A stretch of DNA of 64,000 nt from Pseudomonas sp. FeN3W (GCA_030263805.2 CP136010.1:2371001-2435000), one strand, 5' to 3'. Counted from the stretch's first letter, positions 43,574-52,440 are shown. Notes: generated from the sequence alone by a model not told the origin. A program made the numbers and translations.

Positions 43574-45088
43574 TTAGCCGAGAAACAGCTGGTAGGCCGG
43601 ATTCTCGCTTTCATCCCAGTAGCGGTAGCCGATCTTGTCCAGCGCCGCCGGCAGCAGATGACGCTCCTCCGCTGGCACCTGCAGCCCTGCGACTACCCGG
43701 CCATCGGCAGCGCCGTGGTTGCGGTAGTGGAACATAGAGATGTTCCAGCGCCCGCCGAGCTTGTTGAGGAAGTTGAACAGCGCACCCGGCCGCTCGGGAA
43801 ACTCGAAGCGCAGCACCATCTCGTCGCTGACCCCGGCCGCGTGGCCACCGACCATGTGCCGCGTATGCAGCTTGGCCAGTTCGTTGTCGGTCAGATCGAG
43901 CACCGGGAATCCCTTGTCGCGCAGCCCCTGCACCAGCGCGGCGCGCGGGTCGTTTTCCGGATGGGTCTGCACGCCGACGAAGATGTGCGCCTCGCGGTCG
44001 GTGTGGAAACGGTAGTTGAACTCGGTGATCTGGCGTTTGCCGATCGCCTCGCAGAAGGCCTTGAAGCTGCCCGGCTGCTCGGGAATGGTCACGGCGATGA
44101 TCGCCTCGCGCTTCTCGCCCAGTTCGGCGCGCTCGGCGACGTGGCGCAGGCGGTCGAAGTTGACGTTGGCGCCCGAGTCGATGCCCACCAGCACCTGGTC
44201 GCTGACGCCCTCGCGCTCGACGTACTTCTTGATCCCGGCCACGGCCAGGGCGCCGGCCGGCTCGGTGATCGAGCGGGTGTCGTCGTAGATGTCCTTGATC
44301 GCTGCGCAGATCTCGTCGGTACTGACGGTGATCACCTCGTCGACATGATCCTTGCAGAGCTCGAAGGTGTGCTGACCGATCTGCGCCACCGCCACGCCGT
44401 CGGCGAACAGCCCGACCTGCTCCAGCACCACGCGCTCGCCGGCGGCCATTGCGGCCTGCAGGCAGTTGGAATCGTCCGGCTCGACGCCGATCACCTTGGT
44501 CTCTGGGTAGAGGTACTTGACGTAGGCGGCGATCCCGGCCACCAGGCCACCACCACCCACCGGCACGAAGATCGCGTCGATCGGGCCCTGGTGCTGACGG
44601 AGGATCTCCATCGCCACGGTGCCCTGGCCGGCGATCACATCGGGATCGTCGTAGGGGTGGATATAGACGTAGCCCTTCTCCTCCACCAGCTTCAGCGAAT
44701 GCGCCAGCGCCTCGGGAAACGCGTCGCCGTGCAGCACCACCTTGCCGCCGCGGGCGCGCACGCCCTGCACCTTCAGCTCCGGCGTGGTGCGCGGCATGAC
44801 GATGGTCGCCTTGATCCCCAGCTGTTTGGCCGCCAGCGCCACGCCCTGGGCGTGATTGCCAGCCGATGCCGTGACCACGCCACGCGCCAGCTCCTCGGCG
44901 GACAGCTGGGCCAGCTTGTTGTAGGCGCCACGCACCTTGAAGGAGAACACGGGCTGCAGATCCTCGCGCTTGAGCAGAATCTGGTTGCCGATCCGTTCGG
45001 AAAGCTGGCGGGCGGGTTGCAGCGGCGTTTCGACGGCGACGTCATAGACGCGCGAAGTGAGGATCTTCTTGACGTAGTGTTCGAGCAT
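43574..45088 (-). CDS. ilvA: Biosynthetic threonine ammonia-lyase
   Basis: 504 residues. PLP Lys in FSFKVRGAYNKL; ASAGNHAQGVALAAKQLG and PVGGGGLVAGIAAYVK bind the cofactor phosphate. Two ACT-like regulatory domains follow from about 330 (TIPEQPGSFKAFCEAIG and FEFPERPGALFNFLNKLGG), as in the isoleucine-feedback-inhibited enzyme. It deaminates threonine to 2-oxobutanoate for isoleucine synthesis. Divergent from rpiA. Confidence 0.97.
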   Translation of the reverse strand: MLEHYVKKILTSRVYDVAVETPLQPARQLSERIGNQILLKREDLQPVFSFKVRGAYNKLAQLSAEELARGVVTASAGNHAQGVALAAKQLGIKATIVMPRTTPELKVQGVRARGGKVVLHGDAFPEALAHSLKLVEEKGYVYIHPYDDPDVIAGQGTVAMEILRQHQGPIDAIFVPVGGGGLVAGIAAYVKYLYPETKVIGVEPDDSNCLQAAMAAGERVVLEQVGLFADGVAVAQIGQHTFELCKDHVDEVITVSTDEICAAIKDIYDDTRSITEPAGALAVAGIKKYVEREGVSDQVLVGIDSGANVNFDRLRHVAERAELGEKREAIIAVTIPEQPGSFKAFCEAIGKRQITEFNYRFHTDREAHIFVGVQTHPENDPRAALVQGLRDKGFPVLDLTDNELAKLHTRHMVGGHAAGVSDEMVLRFEFPERPGALFNFLNKLGGRWNISMFHYRNHGAADGRVVAGLQVPAEERHLLPAALDKIGYRYWDESENPAYQLFLG

Positions 45089-45216
45089 TCTGGCTATCTT
45101 GGGCGGGCCTTGCGGGGAACGCCGAGTCTACCCTCGCGAGCGCCCCGGCGACCACCGGCAATCCGCGAAGGCCTCGGCATTGCCGCAGCACACGAGACCG
45201 GTCGCCGGCGCGGGGC

Positions 45217-45222
45217 TATAAT
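45217..45222 (+). promoter_or_regulatory. -10 element of the rpiA promoter
   Basis: A perfect TATAAT 33 bases before the rpiA ATG. The -35 region (around 45194) is poor, so the promoter may depend on the strong -10 alone. Confidence 0.55.
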
Positions 45223-45254
45223 CCGCGCTTCGTCTTTCCCGCCCGGATTCCCCC

Positions 45255-45926
45255 ATGACCCAGGACCAGCTCAAGCAGGCCGTCGCCCAGGCCGCTGTCG
45301 ACCATATCCTTCCCAAGCTCAACGATCGCAGCATCGTTGGCGTCGGCACCGGCTCCACCGCCAACTTCTTCATCGACCTGCTGGCCAAGCACAAGGGCTT
45401 CTTCGACGGTGCCGTGGCCAGCTCCGAAGCCACCGCCGAACGTCTCAAGCAGCACGGCATTCCGGTCTACGACCTGAACTCGGTGAGCGAACTGGAGTTC
45501 TACGTGGATGGCGCCGACGAGGCGAACAAGCACCTGGAGCTGATCAAGGGCGGCGGCGCGGCACTCACCCGCGAGAAGATCGTCGCGGCGGTGGCCAAGA
45601 CCTTCATCTGCATCGCCGATGGCAGCAAGCTGGTCGAGCAGCTGGGCGCCTTTCCGCTGCCGGTGGAGGTCATCCCGATGGCGCGCAGCCATGTGGCGCG
45701 CGAGCTGGTCAAGCTCGGCGGCGATCCGGTCTACCGCGACGGCGTGGTGACCGACAACGGCAACGTCATCCTTGACGTGCACAACCTGATGATCGGCTTC
45801 GCCCCGGAGCTGGAAGGCAAGATCAACGACATCGTCGGCGTGGTCAGCAACGGCCTGTTCGCCATGCGCCCGGCCGACCTGCTGCTGCTCGGCACCCAGG
45901 ACGGCGTGCAGACCCTCACGCGCTGA
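45255..45926 (+). CDS. rpiA: Ribose-5-phosphate isomerase A
   Basis: 223 residues. GVGTGSTANFFIDLL, the catalytic DGADE loop, and KGGGAALTREKIVAA are the RpiA signatures. It interconverts ribose 5-phosphate and ribulose 5-phosphate in the pentose phosphate pathway. The start MTQDQLKQAVAQAAVDHI is normal. Divergent from ilvA as in other pseudomonads. Confidence 0.97.
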   Translation: MTQDQLKQAVAQAAVDHILPKLNDRSIVGVGTGSTANFFIDLLAKHKGFFDGAVASSEATAERLKQHGIPVYDLNSVSELEFYVDGADEANKHLELIKGGGAALTREKIVAAVAKTFICIADGSKLVEQLGAFPLPVEVIPMARSHVARELVKLGGDPVYRDGVVTDNGNVILDVHNLMIGFAPELEGKINDIVGVVSNGLFAMRPADLLLLGTQDGVQTLTR

Positions 45927-46014
45927 CCGTCACACAGCGGCGCCTCTCGCCACGGGCGACTACGCTTGAATTGCTGCGCCGAGTCCGTCGCAGCAATTCA
46001 CAGGAGGTGTCGCC

Positions 46015-46362
46015 ATGTCCGGCAAATTCCAGCTGAAACGCGCCAGCAATGGCCAGTTTCATTTCAATCTGCTGGCCAGCAACGGCCAGGTCGTGTTGTC
46101 CAGCGAACAGTACAAGGCCCACGCTTCGGCGCTCAACGGCATCGATTCGGTACGCAAGAATGCCGTGCGCGAAGAGGCGTTCGAGGTCAGGGAGTCGAGC
46201 AACGGCAAGCATTACTTCGTGCTCAAGGCCACGAATGGCCAGGTCATCGGTCAGAGCCAGATGTACGCCAGCCTGCACAGCGCCGAGCAGGGCTGCGACT
46301 CGGTCCGTCGCCACGCCCCGAACGCCGCCCTGCAGGACGAAAGCGCCTCGCCGGTCGCCTGA
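46015..46362 (+). CDS. YegP/DUF1508 family protein
   Basis: 115 residues made of two DUF1508 repeats: FQLKRASNGQFHFNLLASNGQVVLSSEQY (about 3–50) and FEVRESSNGKHYFVLKATNGQVIGQSQMY (about 60–105). Each repeat has the family W/F-x-NGQVI pattern. These small cytoplasmic proteins have no established function. A clear GGAGG lies 7 bases before the ATG. Confidence 0.9.
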   Translation: MSGKFQLKRASNGQFHFNLLASNGQVVLSSEQYKAHASALNGIDSVRKNAVREEAFEVRESSNGKHYFVLKATNGQVIGQSQMYASLHSAEQGCDSVRRHAPNAALQDESASPVA

Positions 46363-46395
46363 TCGCTGGTGCCAGGTGATCGGCTGGTCGTCCGA

Positions 46396-47292
46396 TCACC
46401 TGGCCGGTTTGCGAAACACGTAGAACAGGTTCGGCTCGCTGACCAGATAGAGCGTGCCGTCCGGTCCCATCGCCATCCCCTCCGCCTGCGGCACGTCCCG
46501 CTCCAACCCGTGCCGGCCCGCGCTCAGCGACAGGCTGCTGAGCGGCTGGCCATCGGCGTCCAGCTCGACCACCAGGCGCGACTCGTCGGAAAGCGCCAGC
46601 AAGTGGCCGGTCTGCTCGTCGAACTGCAGGCTGGAAAGGTCGCGCACGAACAGTCGCGCCTGGTGCTCACTGATATGCACCGAAGGCGTCGGCTCGGCAA
46701 ACGGAAAGCCGTATATCTCGTAGATGCGCACCGGGTTGCGCTCCTTCGCGACGTACAGGCGCTGGCCCGCCGTATCGTAGGCGAGCCCCTCGAAGCCCTT
46801 GTTGCCGTTGAGGTCGATCCCCAGCGACAGCTGTTGCGCCTGCTCGGCATCGATGACGCTGGTCTGCTCATTGACCTCGACGCGCAGCAACCGCTGCAAG
46901 CGTTCATCGCTTATCACGTAGACGCCTTTGGAGATGTACTCGATGGCCTCCGGATCGCCGAAGCCGACCAGCGGAATGGCGCGCAGCAGATCGCCTTCCA
47001 GGCTGAGTTCCAGCCAGTGCGGATCGCCGTTGGTGACGGCGATCAGGCTGTTGCGATCCGGATCGAAGGTCAGCGCAGACAGGTCATCGTCGATACCGGC
47101 GACGACCTTGCCCTGGATCGCGACCCGGTAGTCCGGCAGCCACAACGAGGCGCTGCCGCTCTGCTCGCCCTGCTGCCACTGGGTGAAGTGGAACCAGCCG
47201 CGCTCGAACAGACGGTAGTGAACGCCGGCCGCCACGGCCAGTAACAGGGCAACGCCGAGCAGCGCAGCCAGAAGGATTTTCAACGCACGCAT
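46396..47292 (-). CDS. SdiA-regulated-type beta-propeller protein, copy A
   Basis: 298 residues from MRALKILLAALLGVALLLA (ATG at 47292; a GTG at 47301 is also in frame). One N-terminal transmembrane anchor, then a repeat-rich periplasmic domain: LSALTFDPDRNSLIAVTN, GFGDPEAIEYISKGVYVISDERLQ, NKGFEGLAYDTAGQRLYVAKERNP. This is the SdiA-regulated (YjiK-like) propeller family, of unknown function. The next upstream gene is a paralog. Confidence 0.85.
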   Translation of the reverse strand: MRALKILLAALLGVALLLAVAAGVHYRLFERGWFHFTQWQQGEQSGSASLWLPDYRVAIQGKVVAGIDDDLSALTFDPDRNSLIAVTNGDPHWLELSLEGDLLRAIPLVGFGDPEAIEYISKGVYVISDERLQRLLRVEVNEQTSVIDAEQAQQLSLGIDLNGNKGFEGLAYDTAGQRLYVAKERNPVRIYEIYGFPFAEPTPSVHISEHQARLFVRDLSSLQFDEQTGHLLALSDESRLVVELDADGQPLSSLSLSAGRHGLERDVPQAEGMAMGPDGTLYLVSEPNLFYVFRKPAR

Positions 47293-47369
47293 GACACCCA
47301 CTTTCTTCTAATTCTGAAATCGCGATTGTGTCGGGCCTGGCTTACGCCAGGCTTAACGGGCGCAACGTC

Positions 47370-48266
47370 TCAGCGCTTGCGGCTGAATACGTAGAAGTGG
47401 TTGGGCTCACCGACCACATAGATGTTGCCCTCGCCATCCATGGCCACGCCTTCTGCCTGCTCGATGCCCTGCACTAAGCCGTTGAGCCCGCCGAACAGGC
47501 TGATGAAGCTGCGCGGCGTGCCTTGCAGATCGAGTTCCACCAGCAGTCGCGACTCGTCGGAGAGCAGCAGCGTATGACCGCTGCGCGGATCGATGGTGAC
47601 GGAGGAAATGTCACGCACCAGCAGCGGTTGGCTGGACAGTGCCTGCAGTGCGCCGGGCGCGCCGTCCTCACCCGGAAATGGCAGCTCGAACAGGCCCTGC
47701 GGGTCACGTTCCTTGGCCAGCAGCAGGCGCTGCGTACGCGGGTTCCAGGCCAGTCCCTCGAAGCCCTTGTTGCCGGCATCGGCGAAGCCAAGGTCGTAGC
47801 TGGCCAAGTCGTCCAGCTCCAGGGTTTCCACGTCCGGCTGCAGATGGAACACCGCCACCAGCCGGCGACGCTCGTCGACGATTGCCAGACGGCCATCACT
47901 CAGCGCTTCCACCGCTTCCGGGTCGGCGAAGCCATTCAGCGCGATCCGGCGTAGCACCACGCCAGCAGGGCTGAACTCGACCAGCTGCTCACCGGTGACC
48001 GTGAACAGCGTGCCGCTCAGCGGATTCCAGGTCAGCCCCGAGGTTTCCTCGTCTTCCAGCCCGGCCAGCGTCGTCTCCAGCGCCAATTCGTAGTCCGGCA
48101 GCCAGATGCCGGCAGCACGCTGTTCGGCAGTGACCGAACGTTCGCCCCAGTACAGCCGCAGCTGGTCATCCCAGTGCAGCAGGCGGCCTGCGACGAGCAG
48201 CGCGACGAACAGCAGCAACAGGACGCCAGCCACGAGCAGGCGCCAACGGGAATAACGAACGGGCAT
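47370..48266 (-). CDS. SdiA-regulated-type beta-propeller protein, copy B
   Basis: 298 residues from MPVRYSRWRLLVAGVLLLL (ATG at 48266). Same design as copy A: membrane anchor, then SGLTWNPLSGTLFTVTGEQLVEF, NGFADPEAVEALSDGRLAIVDERR and NKGFEGLAWNPRTQRLLLAKERDP. The two proteins align along their whole length, and both end in a NxFYVF-like strand, so they arose by tandem duplication. Confidence 0.85.
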   Translation of the reverse strand: MPVRYSRWRLLVAGVLLLLFVALLVAGRLLHWDDQLRLYWGERSVTAEQRAAGIWLPDYELALETTLAGLEDEETSGLTWNPLSGTLFTVTGEQLVEFSPAGVVLRRIALNGFADPEAVEALSDGRLAIVDERRRLVAVFHLQPDVETLELDDLASYDLGFADAGNKGFEGLAWNPRTQRLLLAKERDPQGLFELPFPGEDGAPGALQALSSQPLLVRDISSVTIDPRSGHTLLLSDESRLLVELDLQGTPRSFISLFGGLNGLVQGIEQAEGVAMDGEGNIYVVGEPNHFYVFSRKR

Positions 48267-48361
48267 GGAAAGCGTTCCAGCGGAGGGTGCTGGATTACAA
48301 CACGAGAACGGTTCGCAAAGAAGCGGCAAACGCGGCGGGTGAATCCCGCCGCGTCGATGGA

Positions 48362-49027
48362 TCAGAGCACGCGGCTCTCGAAGCGGGACAGGCCGACCAG
48401 CTCCAGCACCAGCTCATCGCCTTGGTTGAGCGGGCCGACACCGGCCGGCGTGCCGGTCAGTACCACGTCGCCCGGCTGCAGGCTGAAATGCCCGGCGATG
48501 TGCTGCAGCAGCGGCAGGATGGCATTGAGCATCTGACTGCTGTTGCCGTCCTGGCGGACTTCGCCGTTGATGCTCAGGCGGATGCCGATGTCGCCCAGAT
48601 CCTCCACCGCGTCGCCCGGCACGAACGGTGCCAGCACGCAGGCGCCGTCGAAGCTCTTGGCGATCTCCCACGGGTGGCCCTTTTCCTTGAGCCTGGCCTG
48701 CACGTCGCGCAGGGTCAGATCCAGCGCCGGGGCGAAGCCGGAGATGGCATCGCGCACCTCTTCCTCGTTGGGCTTGCGCGACAGCGGCTTGCCGATCAGC
48801 ACGGCGATTTCCGCTTCGTAATGCACCGCACCACGATCGCTCGGGATGCTGAAGCCGCCTTCCAGCGGCACGGTGCAGCTGCCGGCCTTGATGAACAGCA
48901 GCGGCTCGGTGGGCACCGGGTTGTTCAGTTCCTTGGCGTGCTCGGCGTAGTTGCGGCCGATGCAGACCACCTTGCCCAGCGGGTAATGGATCGGCGTACC
49001 GTCGGTGTACAGGTGTCTGTAGTTCAT
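48362..49027 (-). CDS. Fumarylacetoacetate hydrolase family protein
   Basis: 221 residues. Metal-binding residues sit in VHYEAEIAVLIGKPL, and VCIGRNYAEHAKEL and GDVVLTGTPAGVGPL are family signatures. It is close to FAHD1/YcgM-like enzymes, which act on acylpyruvates or oxaloacetate. It overlaps the upstream D-2-hydroxyglutarate dehydrogenase gene by 4 bases (ATGA), so it may handle a related 2-oxo acid. Confidence 0.92.
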   Translation of the reverse strand: MNYRHLYTDGTPIHYPLGKVVCIGRNYAEHAKELNNPVPTEPLLFIKAGSCTVPLEGGFSIPSDRGAVHYEAEIAVLIGKPLSRKPNEEEVRDAISGFAPALDLTLRDVQARLKEKGHPWEIAKSFDGACVLAPFVPGDAVEDLGDIGIRLSINGEVRQDGNSSQMLNAILPLLQHIAGHFSLQPGDVVLTGTPAGVGPLNQGDELVLELVGLSRFESRVL

Positions 49028-50484
49028 TGCGAATCCTCAGGATGGCGGCAGGCTACGAGCTGAAAGCAAAGGCTAAGCCAGGCTTCAGGCTTCAGGCTGA
49101 AAATCTTGCCGGGGTTCATGATGCCGTTGGGGTCGAACACCGCCTTGACTGCCTTCATATACTCGATTTCCGCCGGCGAGCGGCTGTACTCGAGATAGTC
49201 GCGCTTGGTCATGCCGACGCCGTGTTCGGCGGAGATCGAGCCGTTGTACTTCTGTACGGTTTCGAACACCCACTTGTTCACCGTCGCGCACTTGCCGAAG
49301 AACTCGTCCTTGTCCATCGCATCCGGCTTGAGGATGTTCAGGTGCAGGTTGCCGTCGCCGATATGGCCGAACCAGACGATTTCGAAATCCGGATAGTGCT
49401 CGCCGACGATGGCGTCGATTTCCTTGAGGAAGGCCGGCACCTTGGCGATGGTGACGGAAATGTCGTTCTTGTACGGCGTCCAGTGGCTGATGGTCTCGGA
49501 GATGTACTCGCGCAGCTTCCACAGGTTCTGCAGCTGCTGTTCGCTCTGGCTCATCACGCCATCGAGCACCCAGCCCTGCTCGACGCAATGTTCGAAGGTC
49601 GCCAGTGCCTGGTCGGCACGCTCGTCGGTAGTGGCCTCGAACTCCAGCAGCGCGTAGAACGGGCAGTCGGTTTCGAACGGTGCCGGCACGTCGCCGCGAC
49701 CGAGCACCTTGGCCAGCGCCTTGTCGGAGAAGAACTCGAAGGCGGTCAGGTCCAGCTTGTCCTGGAAGGCGTGCAGCACCGGCATGATCGACTCGAAATC
49801 CGGCGTGCCCAGCACCAGCGCGGTGAGGTTGGTCGGCTGGCGCTCCAGGCGCATGGTCGCCTCGACGACGAAGCCCAGCGTGCCCTCGGCACCGATGAAC
49901 AGCTGGCGCAGGTCGTAGCCGGTGGCGTTCTTGATCAGGTCCTTGTTCAGCTCGAGCACGTCACCCTTGCCGGTTACCACCTTCATGCCGGCGACCCAGT
50001 TGCGGGTCATGCCATAGCGGATCACCTTGATGCCACCGGCGTTGGTGCCGATATTGCCGCCGATCTGGCTGGAACCGGCGGAGGCGAAGTCCACCGGGTA
50101 GTACAGGCCCTTGTCCTCGGCGAACTGCTGCAGCTGCGCGGTGACCACGCCAGGCTGGCAGACGGCGGTGCGATCCATCTCGTTGAATTCGAGAATCTGG
50201 TTCATGTAGTCGAAGGACACCACCACCTCGCCATTGGCCGCCACGGCAGCGGCGGACAGCCCGGTGCGGCCGCCCGAGGGCACCAGCGCGACCTTGCGCT
50301 CGTTGGCCCAGCGCACGATGGCCTGGACTTGCTCGATGCTCTTGGGAAAGACGATGGCCGAGGGCGCCGGGGCGAAATGCTTGGTCCAGTCCTTGCCGTA
50401 GGCGTTCAGCGAATCGGCGTCGGTCAGCACTTTGCCGGGCTCGACCAGGGTTTTCAGCTCATCGATCAGGGCGGAGTCGGTCAT
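49024..50484 (-). CDS. D-2-hydroxyglutarate dehydrogenase (FAD-linked)
   Basis: 486 residues from MTDSALIDELKTLVEPGK (ATG at 50484; ATGs at 50499 and 50508 are in frame but unconserved). The PCMH FAD domain (LVPSGGRTGLSAAAVAANGEVVV; QIGGNIGTNAGGIKVIRYG) and the C-terminal oxidase domain (VWFGHIGDGNLHLNILKP; GSISAEHGVGMTKRDYL) are complete. It oxidises D-2-hydroxyglutarate, a by-product of SerA, as shown for P. stutzeri. The family normally ends near NPGKIF; here 24 further residues are encoded by a GGCTTCAGGCTTCAGG repeat. Confidence 0.9.
   Translation of the reverse strand: MTDSALIDELKTLVEPGKVLTDADSLNAYGKDWTKHFAPAPSAIVFPKSIEQVQAIVRWANERKVALVPSGGRTGLSAAAVAANGEVVVSFDYMNQILEFNEMDRTAVCQPGVVTAQLQQFAEDKGLYYPVDFASAGSSQIGGNIGTNAGGIKVIRYGMTRNWVAGMKVVTGKGDVLELNKDLIKNATGYDLRQLFIGAEGTLGFVVEATMRLERQPTNLTALVLGTPDFESIMPVLHAFQDKLDLTAFEFFSDKALAKVLGRGDVPAPFETDCPFYALLEFEATTDERADQALATFEHCVEQGWVLDGVMSQSEQQLQNLWKLREYISETISHWTPYKNDISVTIAKVPAFLKEIDAIVGEHYPDFEIVWFGHIGDGNLHLNILKPDAMDKDEFFGKCATVNKWVFETVQKYNGSISAEHGVGMTKRDYLEYSRSPAEIEYMKAVKAVFDPNGIMNPGKIFSLKPEAWLSLCFQLVACRHPEDSQ
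49065..49100. repeat. GCTTCAGG heptad-type repeat inside a gene end
   Basis: AAAGCAAAGGCTAAGCC and GGCTTCAGGCTTCAGGCTG are imperfect arms of the same repeat family as 25770 and 38590. It falls within the last codons of the dehydrogenase gene. Confidence 0.65.
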
Positions 50485-50558
50485 CACGGGAACTCTCATA
50501 CGATTCATGGTCACCCTGAGCACGCTTCAGCACAGGGATGGGGGTGTTTCGCGGGGCT

Positions 50559-50574
50559 CGTATGCTAGCATACG
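50559..50574. promoter_or_regulatory. Perfect 16-base palindrome in the serA / D-2-hydroxyglutarate dehydrogenase divergent region
   Basis: CGTATGCTAGCATACG, a perfect inverted repeat. It contains TATGCT on each strand, which could be the -10 of promoters in either direction, and could equally be an operator. It is 75 bases before the dehydrogenase start and about 110 bases before serA. Confidence 0.55.
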
Positions 50575-50683
50575 CCCCCCTTTGAAACGTGCCTCGGCAG
50601 ACTCCCGACACCGCTAATGACGGGTCGGCCAGCCTTCGCTGGACACTTCAGTCCTATCCTTCGGCCTTAAGGTTTTAATGCAG

Positions 50684-51913
50684 ATGAGCCAGACCTCTCT
50701 CGACAAGAGCAAGATCAAGTTTCTTCTACTCGAAGGCGTGCACCAGAACGCCGTCGACACCCTCAAGGCGGCCGGCTACACCAACATCGAGTACCTCAAG
50801 GGCGCGCTGTCCAGCGAGGAGCTGAAGGAAAAGATCGCCGACGTCCACTTCATCGGCATTCGCTCGCGCACCCAGCTCACCGAAGATGTCTTCGACGCGG
50901 CCAAGAAGCTGATCGCCGTCGGCTGCTTCTGCATCGGTACCAACCAGGTCAACCTGAATGCCGCCCGCGAGCGCGGCATCGCAGTGTTCAATGCGCCCTA
51001 CTCCAATACCCGCTCGGTCGCCGAACTGGTGCTGGCCGAAGCCATCCTGCTCTTGCGCGGCATCCCGGAGAAGAACGCTTCCTGCCACCGCGGCGGCTGG
51101 ATCAAGTCGGCGGCCAACTCCTTCGAGATCCGCGGCAAGAAGCTCGGCATCATCGGCTACGGCTCCATCGGCACGCAGCTGTCGGTACTGGCCGAGGCGC
51201 TGGGCATGCAGGTCTTCTTCTATGACGTGGTGACCAAGCTGCCGCTGGGCAACGCCACTCAGATCGGCTCGCTGTACGAGCTGCTGGGCATGTGCGACAT
51301 CGTTTCCCTGCACGTTCCCGAGTTGCCGTCGACCCAATGGATGATCGGCGAGAAGGAAATCCGCGCCATGAAGAAGGGCGGCATCCTGATCAACGCTGCC
51401 CGCGGCACCGTGGTCGAGCTGGATCACCTGGCCGCCGCGATCAAGGACGAGCACCTGATCGGCGCCGCCATCGATGTGTTCCCGGTCGAGCCGAAGTCCA
51501 ACGACGAGGAATTCGAGAGCCCGCTGCGTGGCCTGGACCGCGTGATCCTGACCCCGCACATCGGTGGCTCGACTGCCGAAGCACAGGCCAACATCGGCCT
51601 GGAAGTGGCCGAGAAGCTGGTCAAGTACAGCGACAACGGCACCTCGGTGTCTTCGGTCAACTTCCCGGAAGTCGCCCTGCCGTCGCATCCGGGCAAGCAC
51701 CGTCTGCTGCACATCCACCAGAACATTCCGGGCGTGATGAGCGAGATCAACAAGGTCTTCGCCGAGAACGGCATCAACATCGCCGGCCAGTTCCTGCAGA
51801 CCAACGAGAAGGTCGGCTACGTCGTCATCGACGTGGACAAGGAGTACTCCGACCTGGCGCTGGAGAAGCTGCAGCACGTCAACGGCACCATCCGCAGCCG
51901 CGTGCTGTTCTGA
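50684..51913 (+). CDS. serA: D-3-phosphoglycerate dehydrogenase
   Basis: 409 residues from MSQTSLDKSKIKFLLLEGVHQNA (ATG at 50684; an ATG two codons earlier is also in frame). NAD motif GIIGYGSIGTQLSVLAEALG; catalytic Arg/Glu/His in NAARGTVVELD, FPVEPKSN and LTPHIGGST. A C-terminal ACT domain (LLHIHQNIPGVMSEINKVFAENGINI) gives serine feedback. It starts serine synthesis and, in this type, also reduces 2-oxoglutarate to D-2-hydroxyglutarate. Divergent from the dehydrogenase that removes that product. Confidence 0.97.
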   Translation: MSQTSLDKSKIKFLLLEGVHQNAVDTLKAAGYTNIEYLKGALSSEELKEKIADVHFIGIRSRTQLTEDVFDAAKKLIAVGCFCIGTNQVNLNAARERGIAVFNAPYSNTRSVAELVLAEAILLLRGIPEKNASCHRGGWIKSAANSFEIRGKKLGIIGYGSIGTQLSVLAEALGMQVFFYDVVTKLPLGNATQIGSLYELLGMCDIVSLHVPELPSTQWMIGEKEIRAMKKGGILINAARGTVVELDHLAAAIKDEHLIGAAIDVFPVEPKSNDEEFESPLRGLDRVILTPHIGGSTAEAQANIGLEVAEKLVKYSDNGTSVSSVNFPEVALPSHPGKHRLLHIHQNIPGVMSEINKVFAENGINIAGQFLQTNEKVGYVVIDVDKEYSDLALEKLQHVNGTIRSRVLF

Positions 51914-51933
51914 TTCGCTGACGTGGTGCATTG

Positions 51934-51959
51934 AAAGGGAGGCTTCGGCCTCCCTTTTT
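51934..51959 (+). terminator. Rho-independent terminator of serA
   Basis: AAAGGGAGGC, loop TTCG, GCCTCCCTTT, then further T residues, about 20 bases after the stop. A stable UUCG-type tetraloop hairpin. Confidence 0.92.
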
Positions 51960-51994
51960 CATTCATGCGCACTGCCGAAACCTAGCGTTCTCCA

Positions 51995-52288
51995 TTAGCT
52001 GCGCAGCACCCGGTTACCCGCGGCATCGACATCCGCTCCCGGCTGCTCGTCACGCGGCTTGGGTGTCGGCGGTACATCGGTCTCGATCGGTGCCTGACGC
52101 GGCTGCAGCAGCGGTGCTTCGATCTGTTCCATCTCGTCCGATTGCTGGTCCGACTGCGGCCGCGGCTCGCGGTTGTCCAGAGGATGCTGACGCGCCTTTT
52201 CCGGATTGGTCGGCCCGGTAGTCTCGGCCAGGGCGCTCGATGCGCCCACCAATGACACCAGCAGAATGCTCAAACGCAGCATGCCCAT
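51995..52288 (-). CDS. Small exported hypothetical protein (Pro/Gln/Glu-rich)
   Basis: 97 residues from MGMLRLSILLVSLVGASSALA (ATG at 52288; a second at 52282). The signal peptide is convincing. The mature part is low-complexity and charged (GPTNPEKARQHPLDNREP; LLQPRQAPIETDVPPTPKPRDEQPG), probably disordered and periplasmic. No family recognised. It converges on serA, whose terminator lies between. Confidence 0.7.
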   Translation of the reverse strand: MGMLRLSILLVSLVGASSALAETTGPTNPEKARQHPLDNREPRPQSDQQSDEMEQIEAPLLQPRQAPIETDVPPTPKPRDEQPGADVDAAGNRVLRS

Positions 52289-52440
52289 CGTGCACCTCCC
52301 GCTCATTGTTCTTGCAGGTTCGGCACGCCGGAACCGACAAGGTTTCCGCACGGCCGCCGGCAACGGCCGAGCGGTCGGGCCGGACGCAAAACGGCCCGGC
52401 AAAGCTGAGTCTGCCGGGCCGCTCATCTGCTACCGATGGT

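Noticed and set aside
43658..45775. 705-codon plus-strand frame
   Set aside because: Antisense of ilvA running on into a wrong frame of rpiA.
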